This document shows, one piece after another, positions 1 to 11,775 of a stretch of DNA of 64,000 nt. The stretch's first letter is position 1. Every line of letters begins with the position of its first letter. This DNA comes from Hyalella azteca. Lineage: Eukaryota > Arthropoda > Malacostraca > Amphipoda > Hyalellidae. The translations under genes were made by a program, and so were the position numbers. Under the pieces are notes generated by a model. That model saw only the letters and a program-made list of their open reading frames with translations, made no database searches and was not told the DNA's origin. The DNA lies in NCBI RefSeq assembly GCF_000764305.2, contig NW_025940754.1:124001-188000 (forward strand), given 5' to 3'.

Positions 1-35
1 GCGACAAGGTTTTGCTCGGCGTACACATCACTGCA

Positions 36-156
36 GGGTCTGGCATATTCGAAGGTCTGGCACATTTGAGTGTCTGGCACATTCGAGGGTCTGGCACATT
101 CGAGGGTCTGGCACATTCGAGGGTCTGGCACATTCGAGGGTCTGGCACATTCGAGG
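36..156. repeat. 17-bp minisatellite, about 7 copies
   Basis: A tandem array of the 17-bp unit GAGGGTCTGGCACATTC. The first two or three copies are diverged and the later ones nearly identical, the usual pattern of an array spreading from one end. It keeps a short plus-strand frame open (12-296), but the peptide is only the repeat translated, with no recognisable domain. Confidence 0.93.
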
Positions 157-2690
157 CTCACGCTCAGATTGACAACCTGATGAACGGTCCATTAAGAGGA
201 ACGGCCTCCAGGTGCGATCTATTGGAGACCAGCAAAGAATTACATCCCGCGCTCCAGTTTACATCGCGTGACGATGAACAATTTGCTCTGATTTGAGAAT
301 TACGATAAGAGGGTGAATCTCATTTTATTTTGTAGCCGAAGCTGGGTTGACGTTTCAAAGGTGAATGGGTTTAAATTAATACTTTAATACAGCATTTTTT
401 ACAGATATTATAGAATGATTATTTGCAACTAAAATTTTGTGTGCTCAATTTACAGCTAATTTTATCAGCATTGAATTAATTGCGAAAATAATTGAATCAC
501 CCGCAATAATTTGCAACTATAGAGATATCAGATTACATTCACCAGCTAAAGTTGTTGCAGCACAATTTACAACTCGAGTTATCAGAATATAATTTGCAAC
601 TTAAGTTACTGCAACACTACAAACAACTCGGCTCATCAGAACGTAATTTACGACTAACGTCATTTTCCAGGAAATTTTAAGCCAAATTTTTTGGTTTACA
701 AATGCTTACAATTTGTAACATGTTGAATAGACAAAGTCATGACAGTACCTGGCTCGCATGATAAAGAGCTTATATCGAAAGGAAATTTGCGCGTAAATAT
801 AATATAATTAAATCTTTTTTTGGCCATCCGATACGCTATCATAATGACACCCGAAAAAAACTTTTATTAAACTAATTAAATAATATCTGTGCAAGAAAAA
901 TGTATCTGAAAGTGCTGTAGTGTCCCACAGTTTGCTCAATACTCAAAGATGCATATTATAACATAATGATGAAGCAAGCTGCCAACTTGTCACATGAACA
1001 GCAAATAAACCTTATATTATTTATTTGGAAGTATTTTTATCAGTAAGTAAGGACGAGACGACCGTAGGACGGGCAGCATCAGGCCATGCAGTGCATTTGG
1101 CCCTCGCCTCTTATCATAAAACATGCCTGAGAAAAGGGCAAGCATTTGTAACCCTCACATGGAGGCTCAGTTCTTCGTATTCTTGCTGGGCTATTCCATA
1201 AAGGTATTAGGAGACTTGTTAATAATAGCAATAATAGTAACAATAACAACAAAAAATAATAATAATAACAGCATGAAATAATAACGATAACAGCAAGGTA
1301 TGAATGAATGCATTTCATGCTATATACAGTTTTGAAAAACAACATGTAAATTAAAATTAAGAGGCTTGTTAATGATAACAAGGCATAAATGAACGATTTG
1401 AATGCTATACACGCTATTAAAAAACTTCACGGAAAGCAAAAATAATACAATAGAAAAATCAATGAATTATTGAATGATCATGAAGTTTCATTCATTCATT
1501 TGCTTTGAGTTGATAAAAAATTTTCAGGTATTCCATTTCCTCTTCTAAATTCCACATTTATGCTGCATTGCTCTTAAAATTGTTTAAAAAAACATATAAC
1601 GATGAGAGTGTGCAATATTGTACAAATTGCATGACATCGTCCCGAACTGAAGAAATAGCGCGATGTCCCCAGAGATACGATGCATTACAGCCTGTGAAAA
1701 GAATCGGAAAGTGATCTTCGACCATGGTTTGTCTTCATCTATTAAATGACAAAATTTTTGATAATAAGCGTTCCATCTTCGTCACATTAATGACCACCGG
1801 TAAACTGTAAAATATTCCCGACAAAACATGAAAAGCTTATTGACAGACAAAGATTTTTCATCGTTTCCACCAACCGATAACCCAAATCTTGTCAGGCCTA
1901 TCGTTGGTAGTCAATGGCCGCCTATATGCCACCCTTGGCTGTGGCCTGGAAGATATTTTGCTGCAGGGTTCGCGAGTGTCCACGTTCATTGGCGTAATGA
2001 ATCCAATCAAGGGTCAGATATATTGCCACAGTCCCAACACCGGAGCTGCTGCGAGACTTCGATAGCAAAGTTACGTCGTATTTGCCAACACAGACGCAAC
2101 ATTTTCTGTCCTTGGCCCGAACTCTAACTTGCGAGATGTTATTTGTGCTGAATAATGTTCCCAAGTCTCAGGATATTGATGATAGAATCGAGTGTCCGGT
2201 ATTATTTTGTTCTGCCGATGTCGTCTTGCTGCACATAATTTCATCATTATTTTTTGTGGTGAAAATACACTGACAAAAGAGTTTCTGACAAAACAGAAGC
2301 GTTTTAGTAACCTTAAAGTGTCATAGTATTTTTGGCAATCAGTAACTCCGAAATACAGTAGAATTGCAGAATTTGATGAAAAAGCAAAGCGCACATATCA
2401 CCACCATGCAGCCACATCTATCTTACACCCGAACACATAACAAGTTTCTGCCCCAACGAATCGGTTATAGTAAAATGGAATCTGCTTTCTGGTGGTTCCA
2501 CCGAAGCCAAAACGCATCTTTTGGTGCTACTGCAACAGACTCCCTTCGAGATTTTTTGTTATTTTCTCTTCATTTTTTTAATGTTCATCGTAACTAAGCA
2601 TGATTCATTCTTATGCTGGATTTTCTCGATCAAACAATATTTAACATCAATGTATTTGTAGTAAATTTACGATAAGCTGAACTGAGAAGG
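157..2690. other. AT-rich noncoding stretch
   Basis: No coding exon, RNA gene or complete mobile element could be supported. It contains an impure AAT/AAC simple repeat at about 1213-1290, and the short frames nearby follow from that composition. The frames at 1828-2394 overlap on both strands and match nothing I know. Confidence 0.5.
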
Positions 2691-2822
2691 ATTTTTAGCG
2701 CATTTTCTCATTTATGGAAAAAATTCCCTATTGTGCTCGTCATGTCCGTCCGTCCGTCTGTCCGTCCGTGACTTCACGTTTTCCTCGACGAGAAAATGTG
2801 CTCTCTGTCACTCACTGCAGTT
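2691..2822 (+). repeat. Dispersed hairpin repeat with GTCC/GTCT core, copy 1
   Basis: This is the first of three related copies, with 49613-49771 (reverse) and 60004-60172 (direct). The left arm AGCGCATTTTCTC (2697-2709) is complementary, with one change, to GAGAAAATGTGCT (2790-2802). Between them lies a run of GTCC and GTCT units. After the right arm comes CTCTGTCACTCACTGCAG, shared by the other copies. There is no coding capacity, so this looks like a short non-autonomous interspersed repeat with fold-back structure. Its class is not determined. Confidence 0.75.
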
Positions 2823-4805
2823 CATTGAGCGATTTTTCTAGTGCGCTTATGATATAGAGAATACAAGCTCGAATTTTTCGCTGAACGTGGATAATTTTTA
2901 AATGCGAAAATATCACTCCTCGCGTTTTCATCGTCACTATCTGCCTTCAATCATTGGGATAACTAAATCGTTTTATTGTGCCTTGTCTAATTCTGTGTAA
3001 TCTCCGAATTTTGTCATCGAATTGAAAAAATAATAGCGAAATTCAATGTATAAATTTATTGTCTGGAAGCAAATCATGGCTCATTTCATAGTCATAAATA
3101 CAATTTTTTGAGTAAGTAGGCACACTTTAGTACCTTTAAACTAACTCAAGTTTGGACTTGAGAGTTAAGTAAGTTGGACTAACTCAAGTAAATTTAAACC
3201 TGCCCACTGACAGCGGGCAGGTCGTCCTCGGCCCCTGACACCTCGGGATGAGGAGGCTGGTTTGCGGTAGAACGTAATTAATTCCAAAACAATCAATTAA
3301 GTAATCTTAGCGTAAAATAATATTCAACATCAGTAATTAATTCAGAAAACCAGTGCGTATCAAAGCTCTAAAGATTTAAACTTCAGTGGTACACAGTCAG
3401 TATGAAGAACTCCAGTGGATATGTTAGGCGCTTCCAGATACTGCCGTATAGGCTCAAATTAATTGAATTAGCTTAAATTATTCATAAATCAATTATCATT
3501 TTAAAGCATGTTTGCTGGCTGAACGACGTAGAATTTTATTTTTTTATGACTTTTTGATTATGAGATAAAATTTTTCACTCCAAAACGGAATTTTTCTTTC
3601 CGATGAATGTTTTTTTCCTGACGAATTGTTTTATACATTTCAGTGTATAAAATGACTTCAGTAACAGTTTCTCGTCCTCCGCATCTGACGTGCAGGCGGG
3701 AGGAGGTCTTCACAAGGAAGGCCCCTCTTCAAATTGATTATCGGTACTCGGAGAATAGAGCCATCGTGCAACAGGGGAAAATTTCCCCCCATGCACACTC
3801 AGATACTTGAATGCGTCATGTTGTACAAATAGTGACGCACTATATCTTGCCCGAAGCACTAGAAGAAAGTTGACCTAGCACTAAAAAGACCTGTTTTCCT
3901 GCAAAACAGGATTTTTCAATTTAGGCGACTTCTCATTTCTCTGCGTATGCAGAAACTCATGTCTTAACCGCATAATTTCTTATATCTTTTAATTGTACTT
4001 TGATGATCGGTGATGAAGTAAACCAATTATTTTCTGTATCCGCTGCATTTATACGTTTTGTTTTTGTCGATAATCCAAAATTGTCTTTTATGAAAATCAA
4101 GCTGTATTTGTTGTTGCAGAAATCATCTTCGCCCAAAGCTTTTTTTATTGTACATTGCTTCAGTTTGATTTCATTTACTCTGCAAAAAGTATCTCTCAGT
4201 TATATAGACTCGTTAATTCAATATTTGTCGTAATTTATTGTTTATAAATTCAATGCAACATTTACTTATAACCGAATACACCGAATATTGAAATCAGATT
4301 TGAGCGCAGTTTACTGAACGCCACTCGATACAAAAGTTTCCTATCACTTTACGAAGTTTTTAACAGACAATTTATGTTTTGCGTACATTGGTGGTAAAAC
4401 TGACCATCGAAATACCAAGAGTCAATCACATCGACGTGGGCAATCACCGGCATGATGAACCAATTCAGTCTTCAGCAACAGTCTTAATTGAAAATCACGA
4501 ATGACCTGAGAGCGGCCCCGTGAATTTATTGTATTGCTGACTAGAATTCCATCCTTGATTTCAACATGGGCCTTAAACACAGCTGGACCAGAGATGGCCA
4601 ATGGAGCTCCTCCCCAACGTTTTGGGCACACAAACTACTTTCGCTGGTGCGCAGTGAACGACTCACGATTTATTGAAGTTCTTGCCATTGGTTGAGCTGC
4701 GCTGCACTTCTCTTCAATAATAGTTTCTTAATTGCATAGAAGGCGACGAGAGTGCATAATTGCAGAACTGTTGTGCCGTTGCTACTCAGCTCGAGAAACA
4801 TTCTA
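2823..4805. other. AT-rich noncoding stretch
   Basis: No supported gene. The segment 3115-3260 repeats ACTAACTCAAGT-like words at a few spots, and 3190-3250 is locally GC-richer. The frame at 4000-4233 resembles no known protein and has strongly AT-driven composition. Confidence 0.45.
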
Positions 4806-4916
4806 AACCGCCCGTAATTGTTGGACGGCATGCAAATGTTCAACGGCCCGCAAATGTTCAACGACCCACGCGGTGTTCAACGGCCCGCAAATGTTCAACG
4901 ACAGCCAAATGTTCTG
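4806..4916. repeat. Short imperfect tandem repeat around CAAATGTTCAACG
   Basis: Four or five imperfect copies of a roughly 20-bp unit built on CGGCCCGCAAATGTTCAA follow one another. The unit lengths vary by a few bases. No coding meaning is apparent. Confidence 0.75.
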
Positions 4917-6400
4917 CAGTCTGCTGACAAGTATTCACTGCTAACAAATATTTAAGCGCAGAATGGGCACAGTGATTCTATTAAGATTTTTAAGTTAAAT
5001 TGTGCAAAATGTTTAAACTGAAGAAAACGTACTTATCTGGAGGGCATAACAATTAACCCAAGTGAATTAATCACCAATAGACTGATTGAAAGGCAGGTTT
5101 TCACAATATTGTTTTTAAGTCTAAGGCATATCGTTGTGTAAAACTTCATTCTAAACGTGCCATTACTTATTGTGAAATTTGTATTTAATTTGTCTTAGTC
5201 CTTTTGATGCGATTTCACGGCTTCAGTGATATCTCATTTAAGTAATCTTAGAGATTTGAGACATCGTGTGTTTTCTTTTACACACGATTATTTGAAGTTC
5301 TTTCGCTCTCATTACTTCATAATTGTCGTCTCAACAAATCAATGAATATTTTTTTACCCAAAATGAGACTCACTTTGTTGGATTATTTTCCTTATATGAT
5401 TTAAGTTGCTCGGTCAGATTATTTTCCCTCCAAACTGTCACGAAAAATTCCCATACTAACGGCGAGGACGGCAACAAGTCGCACTTTTGCGAGGTTTCCA
5501 ACGAAAGAACATGTATTTCTGTGGATAAAAAATGCCACCCTTCACAACTTCTTCGAAGTTGAGTCAATCCTATGAAAGTTTGTGCGACTTTACCGCCTCT
5601 CGAGACTTCACTCGATTCCTTGATTCTGGTCAGAATGAAACGAGATTTTCGCAGATAAATCCTTTCACAGTTCCATAACTTCAGCAGTTGGAAACTACCG
5701 TCCTGAAAATCACCGCCAGTATATGGCTAGCTAGAATTCTACTGGCTCTAATGCTTTTAAATTTCCTACAGGGCTGTCCTCTGCCAAGATCGGTGATCCG
5801 TATGCCATAAATTCATCCTCTCTTAGGCCAAGGTGAATCTAAATCCAACAAATAAAACAAATTGATTTAAACCAAGGATCTATGCTAGAAATTTTGAGCA
5901 AAACTGCCTACAGGAATAAATACACATAGTATCCCTATTTTCAGTGAATATAGTGATAGTCGTTATTTTGCTCATCATGCATAAAATCTCCTATTCCGTA
6001 TTACATTACTTTCAGTGTAAAATGCATGCGAAAGACTAGAATAATATTATTAGAAGCTTGAAATATTATTGTAGAGCCTTGTTTACATTTCCACTAAGAA
6101 AAATGAAATAAGTCAGTAGAATATATACTCAAGAATCTTTTTCCGTTTCCAGGTCAGGGTGCATTAGCATACACAATTTGGTTGTTACAACAGAGTCTTC
6201 GGTCCCCTGTAATAGGCAATAACTCGCTCAGCAAACAAGCCTCCTCATATCAGAAAGCACTAAAACCCGAAAAAAAATTTCTTAAAATATGGAATGCTTG
6301 GTCGGTTACACCGAGGACAAGGTTCGCCTTCGCGACAGGCATATCGGGAAAACAGAAAGATCACTTTTACCGCTCTCTCTTTTCTTGTTTTGATTTTTGT
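4917..6400. other. Noncoding stretch with no feature seen
   Basis: AT-rich sequence with only short overlapping frames on both strands, for example 5323-5567. No splice-bounded exon, RNA gene or transposon end was recognised. Confidence 0.4.
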
Positions 6401-7125
6401 GGCGACTGTACGTATTGAGAAAACTCGACCGTCTCTTGTTTGTATTGTTGGTGACTGTATTGAAAAAACTCGGCCACCTCTTGTTTGTTTTATAGGCTAC
6501 TGTTTTGAGATAAACTCACTCTTCTCATATTCTATCAAGAAAACTCGGTATCATCTTGCTTGTTTTGTAGGCGACTGTATTGAGAAAACTCACTCCCTTC
6601 ATGTTCTATCATGACGGAGACTGTATCAAGAAAACTCGATCTCATCTTGTTATTTTGACTGCATTGAAAAAATCTAGGTTTTTCATTGTTCTAGTTTGAT
6701 GCCATCAGTACCGAGAAAACTCCCCCGTTTCATGTTCAAATAAGTTGGACACGAATAGAGAAAACTTTGCCTCTTCTTGTTTTGTTGACTCAATGGAAAA
6801 ATCTTCCCCTATTATTGTTTTATTATATGTCAGAAATTGATGAGAAAATTCTTATTCCCATGTTATGTTGGCAACTACTCAGAAAATTAAGCCTCATTTG
6901 CTCTGTTTTTTTTTCTTGTCTCTGTTTAGCAAAAATTCACCCTCTTCATGTTCTGACTTATTTGTGGCATTATTGAGTGAATACTGCATCTTTTTGCTCT
7001 GTTTCGATTAGACTCACCCCTAAACATGTTCAGTTTTAGCGAAATGAGAAGAGTCTCTCCATTCTTTTCTGTTCTGATGGCGACAGTATTGAGAAGATTC
7101 TCTCTTTTTATTCCGTTCTGGAAGC
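6401..7125. repeat. Degenerate minisatellite, unit about 55 bp
   Basis: About a dozen diverged copies of a unit containing GACTGTATTGAGAAAACTC followed by a T-rich segment with CATCTTGTTTGTTTTGT. Copies differ by many substitutions and small indels, so this is an old array. The frame at 6294-6614 is this repeat in translation. Confidence 0.8.
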
Positions 7126-8025
7126 GATCGTTCTGTGGAGAGGCTGCCGGTCCAGATCTCAGACATTCAACCTTGCAGCCCTGTATGAATTATAAACGGT
7201 GATTAAAATTTTGCAAGAGGTAAGAGATATCTTGGTTAATTGGATTTCTTGGATAATGATTAATATATCTGCATACTCGTGATTTCTCATGATACCTTCC
7301 CTTTTTTAAATTAAGGTGTTTGTCTCACCAGACGATAAAAAGAGTTCATCAAGATTATGACAAATCCTCATAAAGGTTGCGGTTTAGGCAATAACAAATA
7401 TCATGAATAAAATATGATCGTCTAATGAATGTTGAAAGAGTTTCAAACTTCAGTTTGACTGACGCCTTTAAAGTTCATTTCTTCCATTACACATTGACTA
7501 TTTTCCTTGAAACTTGAGACCTGTGAGTTAAGAGGAAGACAAGCAATTCCACTAGGACATTGAGGAGGTGGAAAAGAAATACCAGGCAAGGTTGAGCATT
7601 ACAATAATGACAAGCTACTGTTGGACGTGCAAGCAAGACATTCCAGATGCTTCCCTAAATCTTAAGGCTACCAAGAGGAGCTGTCAAGGAAGACAAAAAA
7701 TAGAATTTAGCGAGTATCATCGCAGTGAGCTTATTTCAGTCTCAAAAATTGTTTTAATGAAACTTTTGTGTTACAAAGCCCTTTTATTGTTCCATTTATT
7801 TATATTTCTTACAGAAGAAGGGCCTTGTTTGACTCCTTTCACTAAATTGTAAGAAAATGTGATGACGTAGAAGAAAACCTTGATCATTTTTGAATTTTGA
7901 GCGCTGTAAAATATAGAGAATAGATGAAATATCATGAAAAGCTTTCAAATATTTTTTGCAGGCCTATGTGCTATTTAAAGTGTTTGTATTTCTGAATAAT
8001 TTAAACTGTACAGACGAATAGTGGG
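7126..8025. other. Noncoding stretch, one unrecognised frame
   Basis: Contains a plus-strand frame of 94 codons at 7568-7852 with a hydrophobic C-terminal half and CWTCKQD near its start. I do not recognise it, and in sequence this AT-rich a frame of that length is not evidence of a gene. Confidence 0.35.
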
Positions 8026-8490
8026 ATATAATTCGTGGTATCGGTGCTGTTGAATCCTTGGAATAGTTTTGTATGGCGGAAAGACTTATATTATTTGACC
8101 TAGGACTTGTGCTGTTTAATCGTGCGTTTTGTATTTTAGGATAATAAGACTATCATTTCAGTATCGCAGGACTTGCACTGCAGGTTCATAAGCCTTGTAT
8201 TTACGGATCGTAAGGCTCGTAGTTTAGGATCCTGTAACATAAATTGTAATATTGCAGGATTTGTATTGTTTGATAATGAGACTTCTATTGTAGTATAGTG
8301 AAACTGTAACTTTAGGATCGTGCGACTTGTAATGTGGCCTCCTGGAGACTTGTACTTTAGGATCGAGGAGCTTGTAATGCGTGAATGTTAGACTTCCGTT
8401 GTAATTTTGTGGGATTTGTATAGTAGGATCGTGAGACTTGCACCTTGGTTTAGTTTGCATTTTATTTCGGATCGTGGGACTAGTTTATTG
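8026..8490. repeat. Degenerate minisatellite around TTTAGGATCGTGAGACTTGTA
   Basis: Roughly a dozen diverged copies of a unit of about 36-40 bp whose core reads TTAGGATCGTGAGACTTGTA. It lies just upstream of the 15-bp array. The minus-strand frame at 8224-8460 is a by-product of the repeat. Confidence 0.75.
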
Positions 8491-8544
8491 GAGGATACAT
8501 GGTTTTACAATGCAAGATCCGGTGACTTATTGGATCTTGGAATT

Positions 8545-8915
8545 CAGTTCGTGATAAAAAAGGCAATGAGAAGAAAGTCAATGAGAAGACAGGTATTGAG
8601 AAGAAAAGTAATGAGAAGAAAGGCAATGCGAATTGGCAGGAAATGAGAAGAAATGTACTGAGAAGAAAGGTAATGAGAAGAAAGTCAATGAAAATGAAGG
8701 CAATGAGAAGAAAGGCAATGAGAAGAAAGGCAATGAGAAGAAAGGCTATGAAAAGAAAGGCTATGGAAAGAAAGGCAATGAGAAGAAATGCAATGAGAAG
8801 AAAGGCTATGAAAAGAAAGGCTATGGAAAGAAAGGCAATGAGAAGAAAGTGAATGAGAAGAATGGGAGCAAGATGAAAGTTAACGAGACGAAAGTCAATG
8901 AAAAGAAAGGCAACG
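8545..8915. repeat. 15-bp purine-rich minisatellite, about 25 copies
   Basis: A tandem array of the 15-bp unit AATGAGAAGAAAGGC. Because 15 is divisible by three, several frames stay open: plus frames give Glu-Lys-Lys-Gly-Asn or Met-Arg-Arg-Lys-Ala repeats, and the minus strand gives a Leu/Ile/Ala/Phe repeat. None has a domain, a codon pattern or flanking exon signals that would argue for translation. Confidence 0.93.
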
Positions 8916-9849
8916 AGGCAGCCTGAGCTCACTGAGCTCGCCAAGTTCCCCAGGATACAACGCTGCTGATGAAAACTTCTCTCAATATACATACTTGTGC
9001 GGCGCCCTCGTCACACAACTATTTATTGGCGCCGACTGTACCAGGCGCGAATGTTATTCAGTGCGCCCATAATGATCGGAGCCATTCACAAATATTTTCT
9101 TTGGCTGAAAACCTATAAAATATTTTTTTAATCGGTGTACACTGGGCGTGTTAGAAAAGTTCTCCCTTTTTTCAACCGAGGCCATTGTGACTAGATTTTT
9201 ATCAATATTTGAAGCTAATTGATTATTTCTTTATCTTCACAAGTTTGCTTATAAGAATTATTTACGACCCTATGATTTTTTCTATATCGCCATACAACGA
9301 GTTATTACAAAACAATGATAGGCAAATTTATCTTGTTTGCACGCAATGTTCATTGAATTGCTTGAAATTCTTAGTCATATATATTAATAATGGATTTGAT
9401 TTCATAAAAACGATTTGAGAATTTGTTCGACTATTTGTGAGCATTAACTCAACTTCACACTACATTAATGAAAAAAGCCATTTTACAACAAGCTCACACC
9501 CCAAGAAATCAATGTTTATATAGTAAATAATTTATGTCATGTACTTAACTTCAAATTCAACCTTTTCACTTCAGTCTTAAATGTTCTTCTACTCTTGACA
9601 GGTATTATTCAGAAAACTGCATGTGCCGAGCTGCATCTCGTCTGATATCCCAAAGTTCATACGGAAGAAAGGAGCTTGTTTAGACAGCATTCAAAGTTTG
9701 TCCATTAGAGCGTAATTAATCTGTTTTCATTTGATGGAACTCCTCAGCAGAATAGGCTTATCTCAGTTACCTACAGGAAGCTGTCCTGGAGATCCTGTCT
9801 GCACGTCGCCGGCGCCTGGTATCTGATGTTGAAATTAACTAAATTGGTT
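8916..9849. other. AT-rich noncoding stretch
   Basis: Nothing supported. The short plus frame at 9209-9418 is hydrophobic and AT-driven and matches no family I know. Confidence 0.4.
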
Positions 9850-9955
9850 TTCTTGAGACACTTTGGGATCTTGAGACACTCCGGATGATTTTGGATCTCT
9901 AGACACTCCTGGTGATTTGGGATCTTGAGACACTCCTGGTGATTTTGGATCTTGA
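9850..9955. repeat. 27-bp minisatellite, left array, about 4 copies
   Basis: Four copies of GATCTTGAGACACTCCTGG plus GATTTTGG, the same 27-bp unit that forms the larger array at 11342-11775. The two arrays are separated by about 500 bp of other sequence, the hAT fragment and the assembly gap. Confidence 0.93.
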
Positions 9956-10448
9956 AAATGGTCACATGACGGTTATTAATCATTGATCATCAGCTTCCCA
10001 CAAATATACACTCAGAGAATCTAATGAGCTTTTGTCCAAGTAGCCAGGCACTTCTTGCCTTCTGTGTAGCTCATTTTCATCAAAGTTGTCCGAGAAAGAC
10101 GACGTATCAGTGCTACACGCAATAGGCGTGTTACTATTTGGACAACATTATCCATCCAGTTTTGAGTTTTCTGAGTGTACATATTGGGGATTATATTCAT
10201 TCTGCCAGGAAGTTCTTACCGAGAAAGGTTCAATAAATGCAATATAGATAGTGAAATATGTGTTTTAATGTCCGTAGACCTTAGCACAGTTGGAAAAATT
10301 CTCAGCCACCCCTGGATATGAGATAAGAGTTACTGATACAAATGAAGGTGAATGTGCAACGGCAGAAGTAGATATATACATAAATAATATCAATAAATTG
10401 ATTTGTGTTTGATGGCACTAATATTAATTACCGAATGATACTAATATT
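9956..10448. other. Noncoding spacer between the 27-bp array and the hAT end
   Basis: No gene or repeat supported in this roughly 490-bp stretch. Confidence 0.4.
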
Positions 10449-10993
10449 CAGTGGTGGGCACAGTTCCGCTAATCCGCTAACCGCTAATTAGCGAAGCTAA
10501 CTTTTTCCTTATCGGATTAGCTGTTCAGCTAACTTTGAAAACCTTTAGCGGACCAATTAGCTTCCGCTAAATTTAGTCCCGCTAACTGGAAGTCCACTAA
10601 AAATGTTTAAAAGTCTCTGATTTAATGCTAAGTATCGTAAGCCATGTGCCACGCCCACACCTATACTGCAGTCCTCTGGTGGACGCAATGCTGGCAGGCA
10701 TCATGAAAAGGTTTGGGTCCCTCCTAGAAGACAAGGAGTGCCAGCTGGCAGCGGCCTTCCACCCTAAGTTTCGCCTGTTCTGGCTGGAAAAGCGTAATCA
10801 AAGCCATCTCAGCAGGGTACAGAAGGCCATGGAGACCGCCGTAGAGACAGCCCTGAGGGAGACCGTTGAGGAGGGCAGCAGCACCACCAGCAATGACGAG
10901 GATGGGGAAGATGACTTCTTCAGCAGCATTACTCAGCCCATGGAGTGCAGGAGGAGCCACGGGTCACTGAAGTCCAAGGCACAGAATTTGGTG
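10449..10993 (+). mobile_element. hAT-type DNA transposon fragment (left terminus and ORF piece)
   Basis: The sequence from 10449 begins CAGTGGTGGGCAC, the typical 5' terminus of Ac-like hAT elements. Subterminal CCGCTAA/TTAGCGG motifs on both strands follow to about 10600. The bases just before it, CTAATATT (10441-10448), are the candidate 8-bp target duplication, but no matching right end is visible because the element enters the run of N at 10994. The transposase piece at 10625-10993 supports the assignment. The right terminus TGCCCACCACTG was not found by eye after the gap, so the element is truncated or its end lies within the gap. Confidence 0.75.
10625..10993 (+). pseudogene. hAT transposase-like fragment
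   Basis: About 123 residues are readable before the gap. The segment PLVDAMLAGIMKRFGSLL, followed by QLAAAFHPKFRLFWLEK and then KAMETAVETAL, matches my memory of the region in BED-finger/hAT transposase-like proteins just before the C-terminal dimerisation domain. It is followed by a Ser/Thr/Asp/Glu-rich linker. GC content and codon use are clearly unlike the surrounding DNA. The upstream sequence CCTATACTGCAG|TCC at about 10658-10673 could be a 3' splice site, so the first codons of the frame may be intronic. No BED finger or DDE residues are present in this piece. It is an element fragment, not a host gene, unless domesticated. Confidence 0.6.
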
Positions 10994-11341
10994 NNNNNNN
11001 NNNNNNNNNNNNNNNNNNNNNNNNNNNNNNNNNNNNNNNNNNNNNNNNNNNNNNNNNNNNNNNNNNNNNNNNNNNNNNNNNNNNNNNNNNNNNNNNNNNN
11101 NNNNNNNNNNNNNNNNNNNNNNNNNNNNNNNNNNNNNNNNNNNNNNNNNNNNNNNNNNNNNNNNNNNNNNNNNNNNNNNNNNNNNNNNNNNNNNNNNNNN
11201 NNNNNNNNNNNNNNNNNNNNNNNNNNNNNNNNNNNNNNNNNNNNNNNNNNNNNNNNNNNNNNNNNNNNNNNNNNNNNNNNNNNNNNNNNNNNNNNNNNNN
11301 NNNNNNNNNNNNNNNNNNNNNNNNNNNNNNNNNNNNNNNNN
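10994..11341. other. Assembly gap (348 N)
   Basis: A run of N. It falls exactly between the hAT fragment and the 27-bp array, so the array is the likely cause of the assembly failure and the true length is unknown. Open frames drawn across it are artefacts. Confidence 1.
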
Positions 11342-11775
11342 GATCTTGAGACACTCCTGGTGATTTGGGATCTTGAGACACTCCTGGTGAATTGGGATCT
11401 TGGGACACTCCGGATGATTTTGGATCTCTAGATACTCCTGGTGATTTGGGATCTTGAGACACTCCTGGTGATTTGGGATCTTGAGACACTCCTGATAATT
11501 TTGGATCTCTAGACACTCCTGGTGATTTGGGATCTTGAGACACTCCTGGTGATTTGGGATCTTGAGACACTCCTGATGATTTTGGATCTTGAGACACTCC
11601 TGGTGATTTGGGATCTCTAGACACTCCTGGTGATTTGGGATCTCTAGACACTCCTGGTGATTTGGGATCTTGAGACACTCCTGGTGATTTGGGATCTTGA
11701 GACACTCCTGGTGATTTGGGATCTTGAGACACTCCTGATGATTTTAGATCTTGAGACACTCCTAGTGATTTGAGG
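11342..11775. repeat. 27-bp minisatellite, right array, about 16 copies
   Basis: A tandem array of the 27-bp unit GATCTTGAGACACTCCTGG plus TGATTTGG, starting directly at the gap. In one minus-strand frame it encodes the nine-residue repeat SQDPKSPGV, with R, S, N and L variants. The frame stays open only because 27 is divisible by three. Variants include amino-acid-changing differences, and there is no adjacent exon, so coding is not supported. Confidence 0.95.

Noticed and set aside
1079..1381. 100-codon minus frame with a Leu/Tyr run
   Set aside because: Made from the AAT/AAC simple repeat on the opposite strand.
8480..8992. 170-codon minus frame with Leu/Ile/Phe repeats, looking like membrane helices
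   Set aside because: It is the reverse reading of the 15-bp purine-rich array; the plus strand frames are equally open.
10929..11759. Long minus frame with SQDPKSPGV repeats
   Set aside because: It crosses 348 N and relies on a 27-bp tandem repeat; no exon signals or unique coding part.
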